A stretch of DNA of 10,414 nucleotides from an uncultured Curvibacter sp. Its GTDB lineage: Bacteria; Pseudomonadota; Gammaproteobacteria; Burkholderiales; Burkholderiaceae. The notes under the pieces were generated by a model. The model had not been told where the DNA came from. It saw nothing but the letters and a program-made list of their open reading frames with translations, and made no database searches. Positions 1 to 6,675 of the stretch are shown here, piece by piece; the first letter of the stretch is position 1; each line of letters opens with the position of its first letter. Both the position numbers and the translations under genes were made by a program. The DNA lies in assembly GCA_946481355.1 (NCBI GenBank), contig CAMLNH010000060.1, positions 1-10,414 on the forward strand, written 5' to 3'.

Positions 1-673
1 CATCCGCGTCTTTCTGAACAACCTCGATCACCCGGTCAACATCACCAACGGCCCCAAGGGCATCGGCCAGATCGACTCGATCAAGTTCTTCGGCTTTGAT
101 CTGGGCAAGAAGCTCAATGTCTTCGGTTTCGACGTGGCCCCGGTCACCATGTACTACTACCTCTTCCTCGCCCTGGTGGTGGTCAGCGTGGTCATCTGCC
201 ACCGTCTGGAGTTCTCGCGCATCGGCCGCGCCTGGATGGCCATCCGCGAAGACGAGATCGCCGCCAAGGCCATGGGCATCAACACCCGCAACATGAAGCT
301 GCTGGCCTTCGGCATGGGAGCAACCTTCGGCGGCGTGGCCGGGTCGATGTTTGCGGCCTTCCAGGGTTTCATCTCGCCCGAGTCCTTCAGTCTCATGGAA
401 TCCGTGATGATCGTGGCCATGGTGGTACTCGGCGGCATCGGCCACCTGCCCGGCGTGATCCTGGGCGCGGTGCTGCTGGCCGCCTTGCCCGAAGTGCTGC
501 GTTATGTGGCCGGCCCGCTGCAGGCCATGACGGATGGGCGGCTGGATGCCTCCATCCTGCGCCAGCTGCTGATCGCCCTGGCCATGATCGTCGTCATGCT
601 GCTGCGCCCGCGCGGCCTCTGGCCCTCGCCCGAGCACGGCAAGGTGCGGCGCACGAAAGGGGGACCGGCATGA
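1..673 (+). CDS. livM: Branched-chain amino acid ABC transporter permease LivM (5' truncated)
   Basis: Inner-membrane permease subunit of a LIV-type (HAAT family) ABC importer for branched-chain amino acids or related substrates. The reading frame is open from base 2, so the gene starts before the window; 223 residues plus the stop are visible. Several hydrophobic segments can be seen (YYYLFLALVVVSVVIC; MLLAFG-like; VMIVAMVVLGGIG; LLIALAMIVVMLL). The cytoplasmic loop AIREDEIAAKAMGIN, the region that contacts the ATPases in LivH/LivM proteins, is well preserved, as is the following GATFGGVAGSMFAAFQGF segment. The stop TGA (671-673) overlaps the livG start in an ATGA, which shows translational coupling. 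An ATG at 134 also gives an open frame, but homology to LivM clearly continues upstream of it (for example LNNLDHPVNITNGPKGIG), so it is internal. The true substrate cannot be read from the sequence. Confidence 0.95.
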   Translation, partial: IRVFLNNLDHPVNITNGPKGIGQIDSIKFFGFDLGKKLNVFGFDVAPVTMYYYLFLALVVVSVVICHRLEFSRIGRAWMAIREDEIAAKAMGINTRNMKLLAFGMGATFGGVAGSMFAAFQGFISPESFSLMESVMIVAMVVLGGIGHLPGVILGAVLLAALPEVLRYVAGPLQAMTDGRLDASILRQLLIALAMIVVMLLRPRGLWPSPEHGKVRRTKGGPA

Positions 674-1476
674 GCGCCCACCCCGACACCCTGCTGCAGG
701 TCAGCGGCGTCTCCAAGCGCTTCGGCGGCCTCCAGGCCCTCAACGACGTGCACCTGCGCATCCAGCGTGGCATGGTCTACGGCCTGATCGGCCCCAATGG
801 CGCAGGCAAGACCACCTTCTTCAACGTCATCACCGGCCTGTACACGCCCGACAGCGGCAAGTTCGAGCTCGCCGGCCGGCCCTACAAACCCACGGCCGTG
901 CACGAAGTGGCACGCACCGGCATCGCGCGCACCTTCCAGAACATCCGCCTCTTCGCCGACATGACGGCGCTGGAAAACGTGATGGTGGGCCGGCACATCC
1001 GCTCGTCTTCCGGCCTGCTGGGAGCCATCTTCCGTACCCGCGGCTTCGACCAGGAAGAGGCCGACATCACCCGGCGTGCCAACGAGCTGCTCGACTACGT
1101 GGGCATTGGCCATCTCGGCGACTACAAGGCCCGCACCCTGAGCTACGGCGACCAGCGCCGCCTGGAGATTGCGCGGGCGCTGGCCACCGAGCCGCAACTG
1201 CTGGCCCTGGACGAGCCGGCCGCCGGCATGAACGCCACCGAAAAGGTAGAGCTGCGCGCGCTGATCGAGCGCATTCGCAACGACGGCATCACCGTGCTGC
1301 TGATCGAGCACGACGTCAAGCTGGTCATGGGCCTGTGCGATCGCGTCACCGTGCTCGACTACGGCCGCCAGATCGCCGAAGGCACGCCGGCCGAGGTACA
1401 GAAGAACGAAAAAGTCATCGAGGCCTATCTGGGCCACGGCGGCGCCAAGACGGCCGCGGAGGCCACGGCATCATGA
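670..1476 (+). CDS. livG: Branched-chain amino acid ABC transporter ATP-binding protein LivG
   Basis: One of the two cytoplasmic ATPases that drive the LIV-type importer. The protein has 268 residues, normal for LivG. Walker A GPNGAGKTT lies at residues 41-49, the Q-loop Q at about 90 (ARTFQNIRLF), the ABC signature LSYGDQ at 157-162, Walker B LLALDEP at 177-183 and the H-switch H214 (LLIEHDVK). The signature differs from canonical LSGGQ, but xYGDQRRLEIARAL is the usual LivG form. The C-terminal EAYLG motif is the characteristic LivG ending. The start ATG (670) overlaps the livM stop and has a strong Shine-Dalgarno, AAGGGGG at 657-663. The stop overlaps the livF start. The gene is therefore co-transcribed and translationally coupled with livM and livF. 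Confidence 0.97.
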   Translation: MSAHPDTLLQVSGVSKRFGGLQALNDVHLRIQRGMVYGLIGPNGAGKTTFFNVITGLYTPDSGKFELAGRPYKPTAVHEVARTGIARTFQNIRLFADMTALENVMVGRHIRSSSGLLGAIFRTRGFDQEEADITRRANELLDYVGIGHLGDYKARTLSYGDQRRLEIARALATEPQLLALDEPAAGMNATEKVELRALIERIRNDGITVLLIEHDVKLVMGLCDRVTVLDYGRQIAEGTPAEVQKNEKVIEAYLGHGGAKTAAEATAS

Positions 1477-2198
1477 GTGAAACGAACACGGACGTGCTGC
1501 TGCAGGTCAGCGGCCTCAAGGTGTCCTACGGCGGCATCCAGGCCGTCAAGGGCGTGGATTTCGAGGTCAAGCGTGGCGAGCTGGTCTGCCTCATCGGCTC
1601 CAATGGCGCGGGCAAGACCAGCACCATGAAGGCCGTCACGGGCAGCCTGCCCTGCAGCGGCACCATGCACTACCTGGGCAAGACCCTGCGCGGCCAGGGC
1701 CCCTGGGATCTGGTGCGCCAGGGCCTGGCCATGGTGCCCGAGGGCCGCGGCGTGTTCACGCGCATGAGCATCCACGAGAACCTGCTCATGGGTGCCTTCG
1801 TGCGTGACGATGCCGAGGGCATCGCCGCCGACCTGGACCGCGCCTACACCCTCTTCCCCCGGCTCAAGGAGCGCCAGGCCCAGCTGGCCGGCACGCTGAG
1901 CGGTGGCGAGCAGCAGATGCTGGCGATGGGCCGCGCATTGATGAGCCGGCCCCAGCTGTTGCTGCTGGACGAGCCCTCCATGGGCCTGAGCCCCATCATG
2001 GTCGACAAGATCTTCGAGGTCGTGCGCGAGGTGCACAGCCAGGGCACCACCGTGCTGCTGGTGGAGCAGAACGCCAGTCGGGCCCTGTCCATCGCCGACC
2101 GCGGCTACGTCATGGAGTCTGGCCTCATTACGCTCGACGGCCCGGCCGAGCAGCTGCTGCACGACCCAGCCGTGCGCGCCGCGTACCTTGGCGAATAA
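1473..2198 (+). CDS. livF: Branched-chain amino acid ABC transporter ATP-binding protein LivF
   Basis: Second ATPase of the LIV-type importer, expected to pair with LivG beneath the LivH/LivM permeases. It has 241 residues from the ATG at 1473. An in-frame upstream ATG at 1335 would add 46 residues lying entirely inside livG and unlike LivF, so I reject it. Walker A GSNGAGKTS is at residues 42-50, VPEGRGVF at 88-95, the signature LSGGE at 142-146, Walker B LLLLDEP at 162-168 and DPAVRAAYLGE at the C-terminus. The usual H-switch histidine is replaced by Q199 in LLVEQN, which is the family-typical LivF form and not a defect. A GGAGG at 1458-1462 can serve as ribosome binding site. It is the last gene of the visible liv operon; no clear intrinsic terminator follows. 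Confidence 0.97.
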   Translation: MSETNTDVLLQVSGLKVSYGGIQAVKGVDFEVKRGELVCLIGSNGAGKTSTMKAVTGSLPCSGTMHYLGKTLRGQGPWDLVRQGLAMVPEGRGVFTRMSIHENLLMGAFVRDDAEGIAADLDRAYTLFPRLKERQAQLAGTLSGGEQQMLAMGRALMSRPQLLLLDEPSMGLSPIMVDKIFEVVREVHSQGTTVLLVEQNASRALSIADRGYVMESGLITLDGPAEQLLHDPAVRAAYLGE

Positions 2199-2228
2199 AG
2201 CAGCGACGCGCTCGGGTTTCCGGATTTT

Positions 2229-2246
2229 TATACCCTTTACCGTATA
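2229..2246. promoter_or_regulatory. Inverted repeat TATAC-N8-GTATA, candidate operator
   Basis: Within the 83-bp gap between livF and the GlcG-like gene, TATAC (2229-2233) and GTATA (2242-2246) form perfect 5-bp inverted arms around CCTTTACC. The patch is AT-rich against a GC-rich background and lies 36 bp upstream of the next start codon. That is where a repressor or activator half-site pair, or promoter -10 elements, would be expected. GntR-type regulators often bind GTATAC-like palindromes, but no regulator gene is adjacent, so assigning a protein would be speculation. Confidence 0.35.
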
Positions 2247-2281
2247 GGATCAGGCGGTTCCTGCACCTGACGGAGTTCATC

Positions 2282-3161
<880 letters not shown>

Positions 3162-3164
3162 GCC

Positions 3165-4136
3165 TCAGTCCACTTTCGCGCCGGATGCCTTGACGACTTT
3201 TTCGTACTTGGCCAGTTCGGCCTTCATGAAAGCACCGAAAGCCTCGGGCGTGGTGGGCACAGGCTCGGCCATCAGGGCCGCAAAACGTGTCTGCGTCTCG
3301 GGCGCCCGCAGCGCGGCCACGAAAGCCTGGTTCAGGCGCGTGAGCACTTCCTTGGGTGTACCCGCTGGCGCGACCAGCCCCCACCAGGTGTCCACCGCAA
3401 AGCCTGGCAGGGTCTCGGCCACGGCCGGCACCTGCGGCAGGGCCGGTGTGCGCTGGAGCGTGGTGACCGCCAGGGCCTTGAGCTTGCCGGCGCGGATGTT
3501 GGCCGAAGCCGTGGCCAGGTTGTCGAAGTTGAAATCCACCTGGCCGCTGAGCAAGGCCAGCTGCGCCGGGTTGCCGCCGTTGTAGGGGATGTGGACGGCG
3601 TAGATGCCGGACTGGGCCTTGAACAGCTCACCCGCCAGATGACCCGCACTGCCATTGCCGCCGCTGCCGTAGTTGAGCTTGCCGGGGTTGGCCTTGGCAT
3701 AGGCGATCAGGTCCTGCAGGCTCTGGATGTTCAGGCGCTGTGCGGTCTCGGCGTTGATCACCAGCACATTGGGCACACGCAGCATCTGGGTGACGGGCGC
3801 GAAGTCCTGGTCGGCCTTGTAGGGCATCCTGCTGTAGAGCCAGGGGTTGACCGCGTGCGTGGCGGTGGCCGCGATGCCGATGGTCAGGCCGTCGGGCGCA
3901 GCCTTGGCCACCACATCAGCCCCGATATTGCCGCCGGCACCGGCACGGTTCTCGATGATGACCGTGCCCAGGCTGTCCTTGACCCGCTCGGCCAGCACGC
4001 GCGCCGTGATGTCGATGGGGCCGCCCGGTGCATAGGGCACGACGAGGCGGATGGGCTTGGTCTGTGCCAGGGCCGGCGCGCTGGACAGGGCCAGTGCGGC
4101 CAGGGCAAGGAGGGGGAGTAAGCGGCGTTTCATCAT
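3165..4136 (-). CDS. Bug-family tripartite tricarboxylate transporter substrate-binding protein
   Basis: Periplasmic solute receptor of the Bug (TctC-like) family, 323 residues, normal length. Residues 1-24 form a classic signal peptide (MMKRR, then a leucine/alanine core ending PALA before Q25). The mature protein begins with KPIRLVVPYAPGGPIDITAR, containing the PGGxxD loop (D42) that contacts the ligand carboxylate in this family. RAGAGGNIGADVVAKAAPDG and NYGSGGNGSAGHLAGELF further support the assignment. Known Bug ligands are carboxylates, amino acids or vitamins; the ligand here cannot be told. No TctA/TctB membrane subunits are adjacent, which is common for orphan Bug genes in Burkholderiales. 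The start may be at 4136 or at the next ATG (4133); no strong Shine-Dalgarno is visible before either. It is convergent with the VOC gene. Confidence 0.95.
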   Translation of the reverse strand: MMKRRLLPLLALAALALSSAPALAQTKPIRLVVPYAPGGPIDITARVLAERVKDSLGTVIIENRAGAGGNIGADVVAKAAPDGLTIGIAATATHAVNPWLYSRMPYKADQDFAPVTQMLRVPNVLVINAETAQRLNIQSLQDLIAYAKANPGKLNYGSGGNGSAGHLAGELFKAQSGIYAVHIPYNGGNPAQLALLSGQVDFNFDNLATASANIRAGKLKALAVTTLQRTPALPQVPAVAETLPGFAVDTWWGLVAPAGTPKEVLTRLNQAFVAALRAPETQTRFAALMAEPVPTTPEAFGAFMKAELAKYEKVVKASGAKVD

Positions 4137-4191
4137 GCTGCCATTGTGCAGCTTTTGCGGCCTTGCGCCTCTCGGGGGACACCCTGAGTTC

Positions 4192-4238
4192 GGCGCTCAC
4201 GCGCCTTAACTTGGCTGCGCCAAGTTAGCCTGCGCCGC
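4192..4238. repeat. Double-hairpin repeat, copy 1
   Basis: The unit consists of two adjacent stem-loops. The first is GGCGC (4192-4196), loop TCAC, then GCGCC (4201-4205). The second is TAACTTGGC (4207-4215), loop TGC, then GCCAAGTTA (4219-4227). The tail continues to GCCGC and is also shared with copy 2. It lies in the 189-bp gap between two minus-strand genes. It looks like a REP/BIME-type intergenic palindromic element; the family is not one I can name. Confidence 0.8.
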
Positions 4239-4268
4239 TCAAGGAAGTTTTGTGGCTACGACCCACCC

Positions 4269-4315
4269 GGTGCTCACGCACCTTAACTTTGCTGCGCAAA
4301 GTTAGTCTACGCCGC
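4269..4315. repeat. Double-hairpin repeat, copy 2 (compensatory changes)
   Basis: Second copy, offset 77 bp from copy 1. It has the same loops but altered stems: GGTGC-TCAC-GCACC (4269-4282) and TAACTTTGC-TGC-GCAAAGTTA (4284-4304). In both stems the base that differs from copy 1 is matched by a change in its pairing partner, so both hairpins stay perfectly paired. This argues that the folded structure is what is preserved. The unit is followed directly by the stem at 4315-4341. Confidence 0.8.
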
Positions 4316-4341
4316 AAACACGGCGCTACGCGCCGTGTTTG
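4315..4341 (-). terminator. 12-bp hairpin spanning the reductase stop codon
   Basis: CAAACACGGCGC (4315-4326) and GCGCCGTGTTTG (4330-4341) form a perfect 12-bp stem with a 3-nt TAC loop. On the minus strand the stem includes the last codons (DKHGA) and the TAG stop of the ferredoxin reductase gene. No U-tract follows, so it is not a textbook intrinsic terminator. It may protect the mRNA 3' end or act with the hairpins just downstream of it. Confidence 0.5.
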
Positions 4342-5387
4342 TCCGCCTCGCTGGTGAAGGAGTCGGCGTAGAACTCTTCGTCGGGCAGGCCGGCCTTGGC
4401 GTAGTCGCGGCGGGCGGACTCGATCACGATGGGCGCGCCGCAGGCATAGACCTGGTAGCCCGAGAGATCGGGGTGATCTTCCAGCACGGCCTGGTGCACG
4501 AAGCCCGTGCGGCCGGTCCAGCCGTCTTCGGGCAGGGCGTTGGAGATCACGGGCACATAGGTCAGGTTAGGCATCTCGGCCAGCTTCTGCAGCACCCAGT
4601 CCTTGAGGTACATGTCGTCGGGGCGGCGGCCTCCCCAGTAGAGCGTGGCCGGGCGGGTGATGCCCTTGTGTTGCATCTGCTCGATCAACGCCTTGATGGG
4701 CGCAAAGCCCGTGCCCGAGGCCAGCAGCACCATGGGCTTGTCGCTGTCCTCGCGCAGGAAGAAGCTGCCGTAGGGTCCCTCGACGCGCAGGATCTCCTTC
4801 TCCTTCATGGCAGTGAACACATGGTCGGTGAACTTGCCGCCAGGCATATGGCGGATGTGCAGCTCCATGGTCGCGCCCACGGGTGGCGTGGCCGTGGGGT
4901 TGCCGGCGCGCGTGTGCGGTGCATTGGCCATGGAGTAGCTGCGGCGCGCGCCGTCGCGCAGCAGGAATTCCACGTACTGACCGGCGTGGAACTGGAAGTT
5001 GTCATTGGCCGGCAGCTGCAGCACCAGACGCATCACGTCGTGCGACAGCCGCGTCATCTCGTTCACACGCACCGGCATCTTCTTGATCGGGAAGGCACCG
5101 GCCTCGGTGACCTGGCGCGATTCGAGGACCACGTCGCTCTGCGGCACCCCGCAGCAGGTCAGCACAAAGCCCGCAGCTTCCTCGGCCGCGCTCAGGGCTT
5201 TCTCCTGGTGCGGGCCATGCACCACGGTGCCCGAGAGCTTCCTGCACTTGCAGGAGCCGCAGGCCCCGTCCTTGCAGCCATAGGGCAGGCCAATGCCGGC
5301 GCGGATGCCGGCGGCCAGCATGGCCTCGCCGGGCAAGACCTCGAAACTGCGGCCGCTGGGCTGCACGGTGACCTGATGGGAAGACAT
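4326..5387 (-). CDS. 2Fe-2S/FAD/NAD(P)H oxidoreductase (CDP-6-deoxy-delta-3,4-glucoseen reductase-like)
   Basis: Cytoplasmic three-domain electron-transfer protein, 353 residues. Residues 1-95 are a plant-type 2Fe-2S ferredoxin domain with cluster ligands C38, C43, C46 (CKDGACGSC) and C78 or C79 (LTCC). Residues about 100-212 form an FAD-binding ferredoxin-reductase domain with RRSYSMAN (148-155). Residues about 215-350 form the NAD(P)-binding domain with SGTGFAP (224-230) and YACGAP (314-319). Electrons should run from NAD(P)H to FAD to the 2Fe-2S cluster and on to a partner oxygenase or dehydratase. Databases usually call this family AscD-like, but no CDP-sugar genes are nearby, so the true partner is unknown and the name should be read as family only. 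The start is ATG at 5387, preceded by AAGGA about 10 bases upstream. The minus-strand frame stays open far upstream, but that part has no ferredoxin homology. Confidence 0.93.
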   Translation of the reverse strand: MSSHQVTVQPSGRSFEVLPGEAMLAAGIRAGIGLPYGCKDGACGSCKCRKLSGTVVHGPHQEKALSAAEEAAGFVLTCCGVPQSDVVLESRQVTEAGAFPIKKMPVRVNEMTRLSHDVMRLVLQLPANDNFQFHAGQYVEFLLRDGARRSYSMANAPHTRAGNPTATPPVGATMELHIRHMPGGKFTDHVFTAMKEKEILRVEGPYGSFFLREDSDKPMVLLASGTGFAPIKALIEQMQHKGITRPATLYWGGRRPDDMYLKDWVLQKLAEMPNLTYVPVISNALPEDGWTGRTGFVHQAVLEDHPDLSGYQVYACGAPIVIESARRDYAKAGLPDEEFYADSFTSEADKHGA

Positions 5388-5468
5388 CTTTTCGCTATCC
5401 TTGCTGGTTTTCTGAGTCACAAAGGCGCAATTTTGCCTGCAAACACAAGCCCCCTCGGCGCCCTGCCC
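5388..5468. promoter_or_regulatory. Divergent intergenic region with GCAA-TT-TTGC palindrome
   Basis: This 81-bp gap separates the divergent reductase and SDR genes and must hold signals for both. It contains the inverted repeat GCAATTTTGC, flanked by GGC on the left and C on the right, in an AT-richer patch near 5427-5436. I see no convincing -35/-10 pair in either direction, so only a possible shared control region is claimed. Confidence 0.3.
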
Positions 5469-6389
5469 ATGCGCTTTCGGCGTACGCGCCTGCTCATCGT
5501 GGGCTGTGGCGACGTGGGCCTGCGTGCCGCCGCTGCCCTGCCCCGGCACGCGCGCGTGCTGGCACTCACCTCCAGCCCCGGGCGACACGCCGAACTGCGC
5601 GCGCGCGGCATCACGCCCCTGGCCGGCAACCTGGACCAGGCCGCCACGCTGCAGCGTCTGGCCGGCCTGGCCGATCGCGTGCTGCATCTGGCTCCACCGC
5701 CCGGCGCAGGCCCGGGCGACCCACGCACCCGTGCCCTGCTGCAGGCCCTGCGCCGGCGCACACCGCCGCTGGCCCTGGTCTACGGCTCGACCAGCGGGGT
5801 CTACGGCGATTGCGGAGGTGACTGGATCGACGAGACCCGCGCGCGAAGCGCGGAAACAGCACGGGCACAGCGCCGCGTGGCCGCGGAGGATGAGGTGCGC
5901 TTCCTCGGCCGCAGCGCCGGTGTGCGCAGCAGCATCCTGCGCATTCCCGGCATCTACGCGCCGGATCGTGCCGGCGGCACGCCGCGCGAGCGCCTGCTGC
6001 GCGGCACGCCCGTGCTGCTTCCTGAGGACGACGTCTACACCAATCACATCCACGCCGACGACCTGGCGCGCGCCTGCCTGGCCGCACTGTGGCGCGGCGC
6101 GCCCCAGCGCGTCTACCACGCCAGCGACGACACGGAACTCAAGATGGGGGACTACTTCGACCTGGCCGCCGGGCTCTACGGTCTGCCCAGGCCACCACGC
6201 ATCAGCCGCGCCCAAGCAGCGCAAGAGCTGCCCGCCGCACTGCTGAGCTTCATGAGCGAATCGCGCCGCCTGGACAACACCCGCTTGAAGCTGGAACTGG
6301 ACGTCAAGCTGCACTACCCGAACGTACGCGATGGTTTGAAACTTCGATCAGAAAACTTGTCTGCGCCTGAAGAATTGCAGAACCTATGA
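5469..6389 (+). CDS. Atypical SDR / NAD-dependent epimerase-like protein (YeeZ-like)
   Basis: Rossmann-fold protein of 306 residues. The dinucleotide-binding motif GCGDVG is at 12-17, right after the first beta strand (RLLIVG). The YGSTSGVYG segment (105-113), RIPGIYAP (158-165) and TNHIHADDLA (191-200) are hallmarks of the extended or atypical SDR group that includes E. coli YeeZ. The catalytic YxxxK of classical SDRs is absent: where K is usually followed by LAAE, the sequence has R132 and R136 (ARAQRRVAAE). The protein may therefore bind NAD(P) without being a standard epimerase. The substrate is unknown. The ATG at 5469 is chosen because the homology starts there; no clear Shine-Dalgarno is seen, and the long open frame upstream is the shadow of the reductase gene. 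The C-terminus runs about 15 residues past the usual VREGL-like end. Confidence 0.85.
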   Translation: MRFRRTRLLIVGCGDVGLRAAAALPRHARVLALTSSPGRHAELRARGITPLAGNLDQAATLQRLAGLADRVLHLAPPPGAGPGDPRTRALLQALRRRTPPLALVYGSTSGVYGDCGGDWIDETRARSAETARAQRRVAAEDEVRFLGRSAGVRSSILRIPGIYAPDRAGGTPRERLLRGTPVLLPEDDVYTNHIHADDLARACLAALWRGAPQRVYHASDDTELKMGDYFDLAAGLYGLPRPPRISRAQAAQELPAALLSFMSESRRLDNTRLKLELDVKLHYPNVRDGLKLRSENLSAPEELQNL

Positions 6390-6434
6390 AAAAAAAGACA
6401 CAGGATTGAACTGAATCGGCTCCGCACAAACAAT
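6390..6434. other. AT-rich spacer after the SDR gene
   Basis: Short spacer between the SDR stop and the riboswitch promoter, beginning with an A-tract directly after the stop codon. No hairpin terminator for the SDR gene is visible, so read-through into the riboswitch leader is possible. Confidence 0.4.
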
Positions 6435-6463
6435 TTGCAATAAAAAAAAATTGCGACTACGAT
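6435..6463 (+). promoter_or_regulatory. Sigma70-like promoter of the riboswitch-adhesin unit
   Basis: TTGCAA (6435-6440) and TACGAT (6458-6463) are separated by exactly 17 nt, and the spacer carries a nine-A tract. Each box matches 4 of 6 consensus bases. The predicted transcription start is near 6470, just before the first conserved riboswitch bases, as expected for a promoter dedicated to a riboswitch. Arms CAATTT (6431-6436) and AAATTG (6448-6453) also form an inverted repeat overlapping the -35 region, which could bind a regulator. Confidence 0.6.
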
Positions 6464-6471
6464 CTGGATCG

Positions 6472-6568
6472 TGATAAAGGCAAACCCATCGAAAGATGGG
6501 GGCGCAAAGTCTCCGGTCTAAGGGGTGAGAGTTCACCCTACGATAGCGGGATTGCCATCGTCTCACCC
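6472..6568 (+). promoter_or_regulatory. Cyclic di-GMP-I (GEMM-I) riboswitch
   Basis: Leader RNA that binds the second messenger c-di-GMP. The conserved blocks appear in order: GGCAAACC (6479-6486); helix P2 CCCATC/GATGGG (6485-6490 with 6495-6500) closed by the GAAA tetraloop (6491-6494); GGCGCAAAGTCTCCGG (6501-6516); TCTAAG tetraloop-receptor strand; helix P3 GGGTGA/TCACCC (6523-6528 with 6533-6538) with loop GAGT; then the 3' block TACGATAGCGGGATTGCC (6539-6556). TTGCC (6552-6556) is complementary to GGCAA (6479-6483). From memory of the Vibrio Vc2 alignment, the base that separates c-di-GMP from 3',3'-cGAMP binders falls on G6479, which favours c-di-GMP. TCTCACCC (6561-6568) can compete for the P3 5' strand and is included as part of the likely expression platform. 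The aptamer lies about 120 nt before an adhesin start, the classic target type for this messenger. Confidence 0.93.
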
Positions 6569-6589
6569 TGCCGGCTGATCCAGCTGGTA
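6569..6589 (+). other. Stem-loop downstream of the aptamer
   Basis: CCGGCTG (6571-6577) pairs with CAGCTGG (6581-6587) around the loop ATC, with one G-U pair. The stem extends outward by a G-U and a U-A pair to 9 bp. It starts one base after the P3 competitor strand, so the two helices could stack. No U-run follows, so it is not a standard intrinsic terminator. Confidence 0.45.
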
Positions 6590-6630
6590 CGGCCTGAACC
6601 TCAGCAATCCCTCTCTTGCTCCCCGGCGGC

Positions 6631-6652
6631 TATGCGCCATGGCTTGCGCATA
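6631..6652 (+). other. Stem-loop just upstream of the adhesin ribosome binding site
   Basis: TATGCGC (6631-6637) and GCGCATA (6646-6652) form a perfect 7-bp stem with an 8-nt loop, ending 11 nt before the Shine-Dalgarno AAGGGG (6664-6669). Part of its 5' arm could instead form the smaller GGCG/CGCC hairpin (6625-6628 with 6635-6638), so two exclusive folds exist. A role in translational control is possible but unproven. Confidence 0.4.
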
Positions 6653-6675
6653 CACAGACGTCGAAGGGGCCGATC

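Noticed and set aside
502..1437. Minus-strand ORF opposite livM/livG
   Set aside because: Antisense shadow of two confidently assigned transporter genes.
4335..5468. Long plus-strand open frame running into the SDR gene (684 codons in total)
   Set aside because: It is antisense to the well-supported reductase gene, and its translation is rich in H, G, A, V and R with no family features. GC-rich codon bias keeps the opposite frame open. Only the part from 5469 is real.
5388..6314. N-terminal extension of the reductase on the minus strand
   Set aside because: The frame is open, but the extension has no homology and is antisense to the SDR gene; the ferredoxin domain starts cleanly at the ATG at 5387.
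6472..6556. Riboswitch as a 3',3'-cGAMP (GEMM-Ib) sensor
   Set aside because: The base thought to set specificity appears to be G (6479), as in c-di-GMP binders. The alignment is from memory, so this is a lean and not proof.
6569..6589. Intrinsic terminator in the riboswitch leader
   Set aside because: The stem is good but is followed by CGGCCTGAACC and not a U-run.
6616..6675. TTG start for the adhesin, 20 residues upstream
   Set aside because: It has no Shine-Dalgarno and overlaps the structured riboswitch leader. The ATG at 6676 has AAGGGG at good spacing and directly precedes the ESPR.
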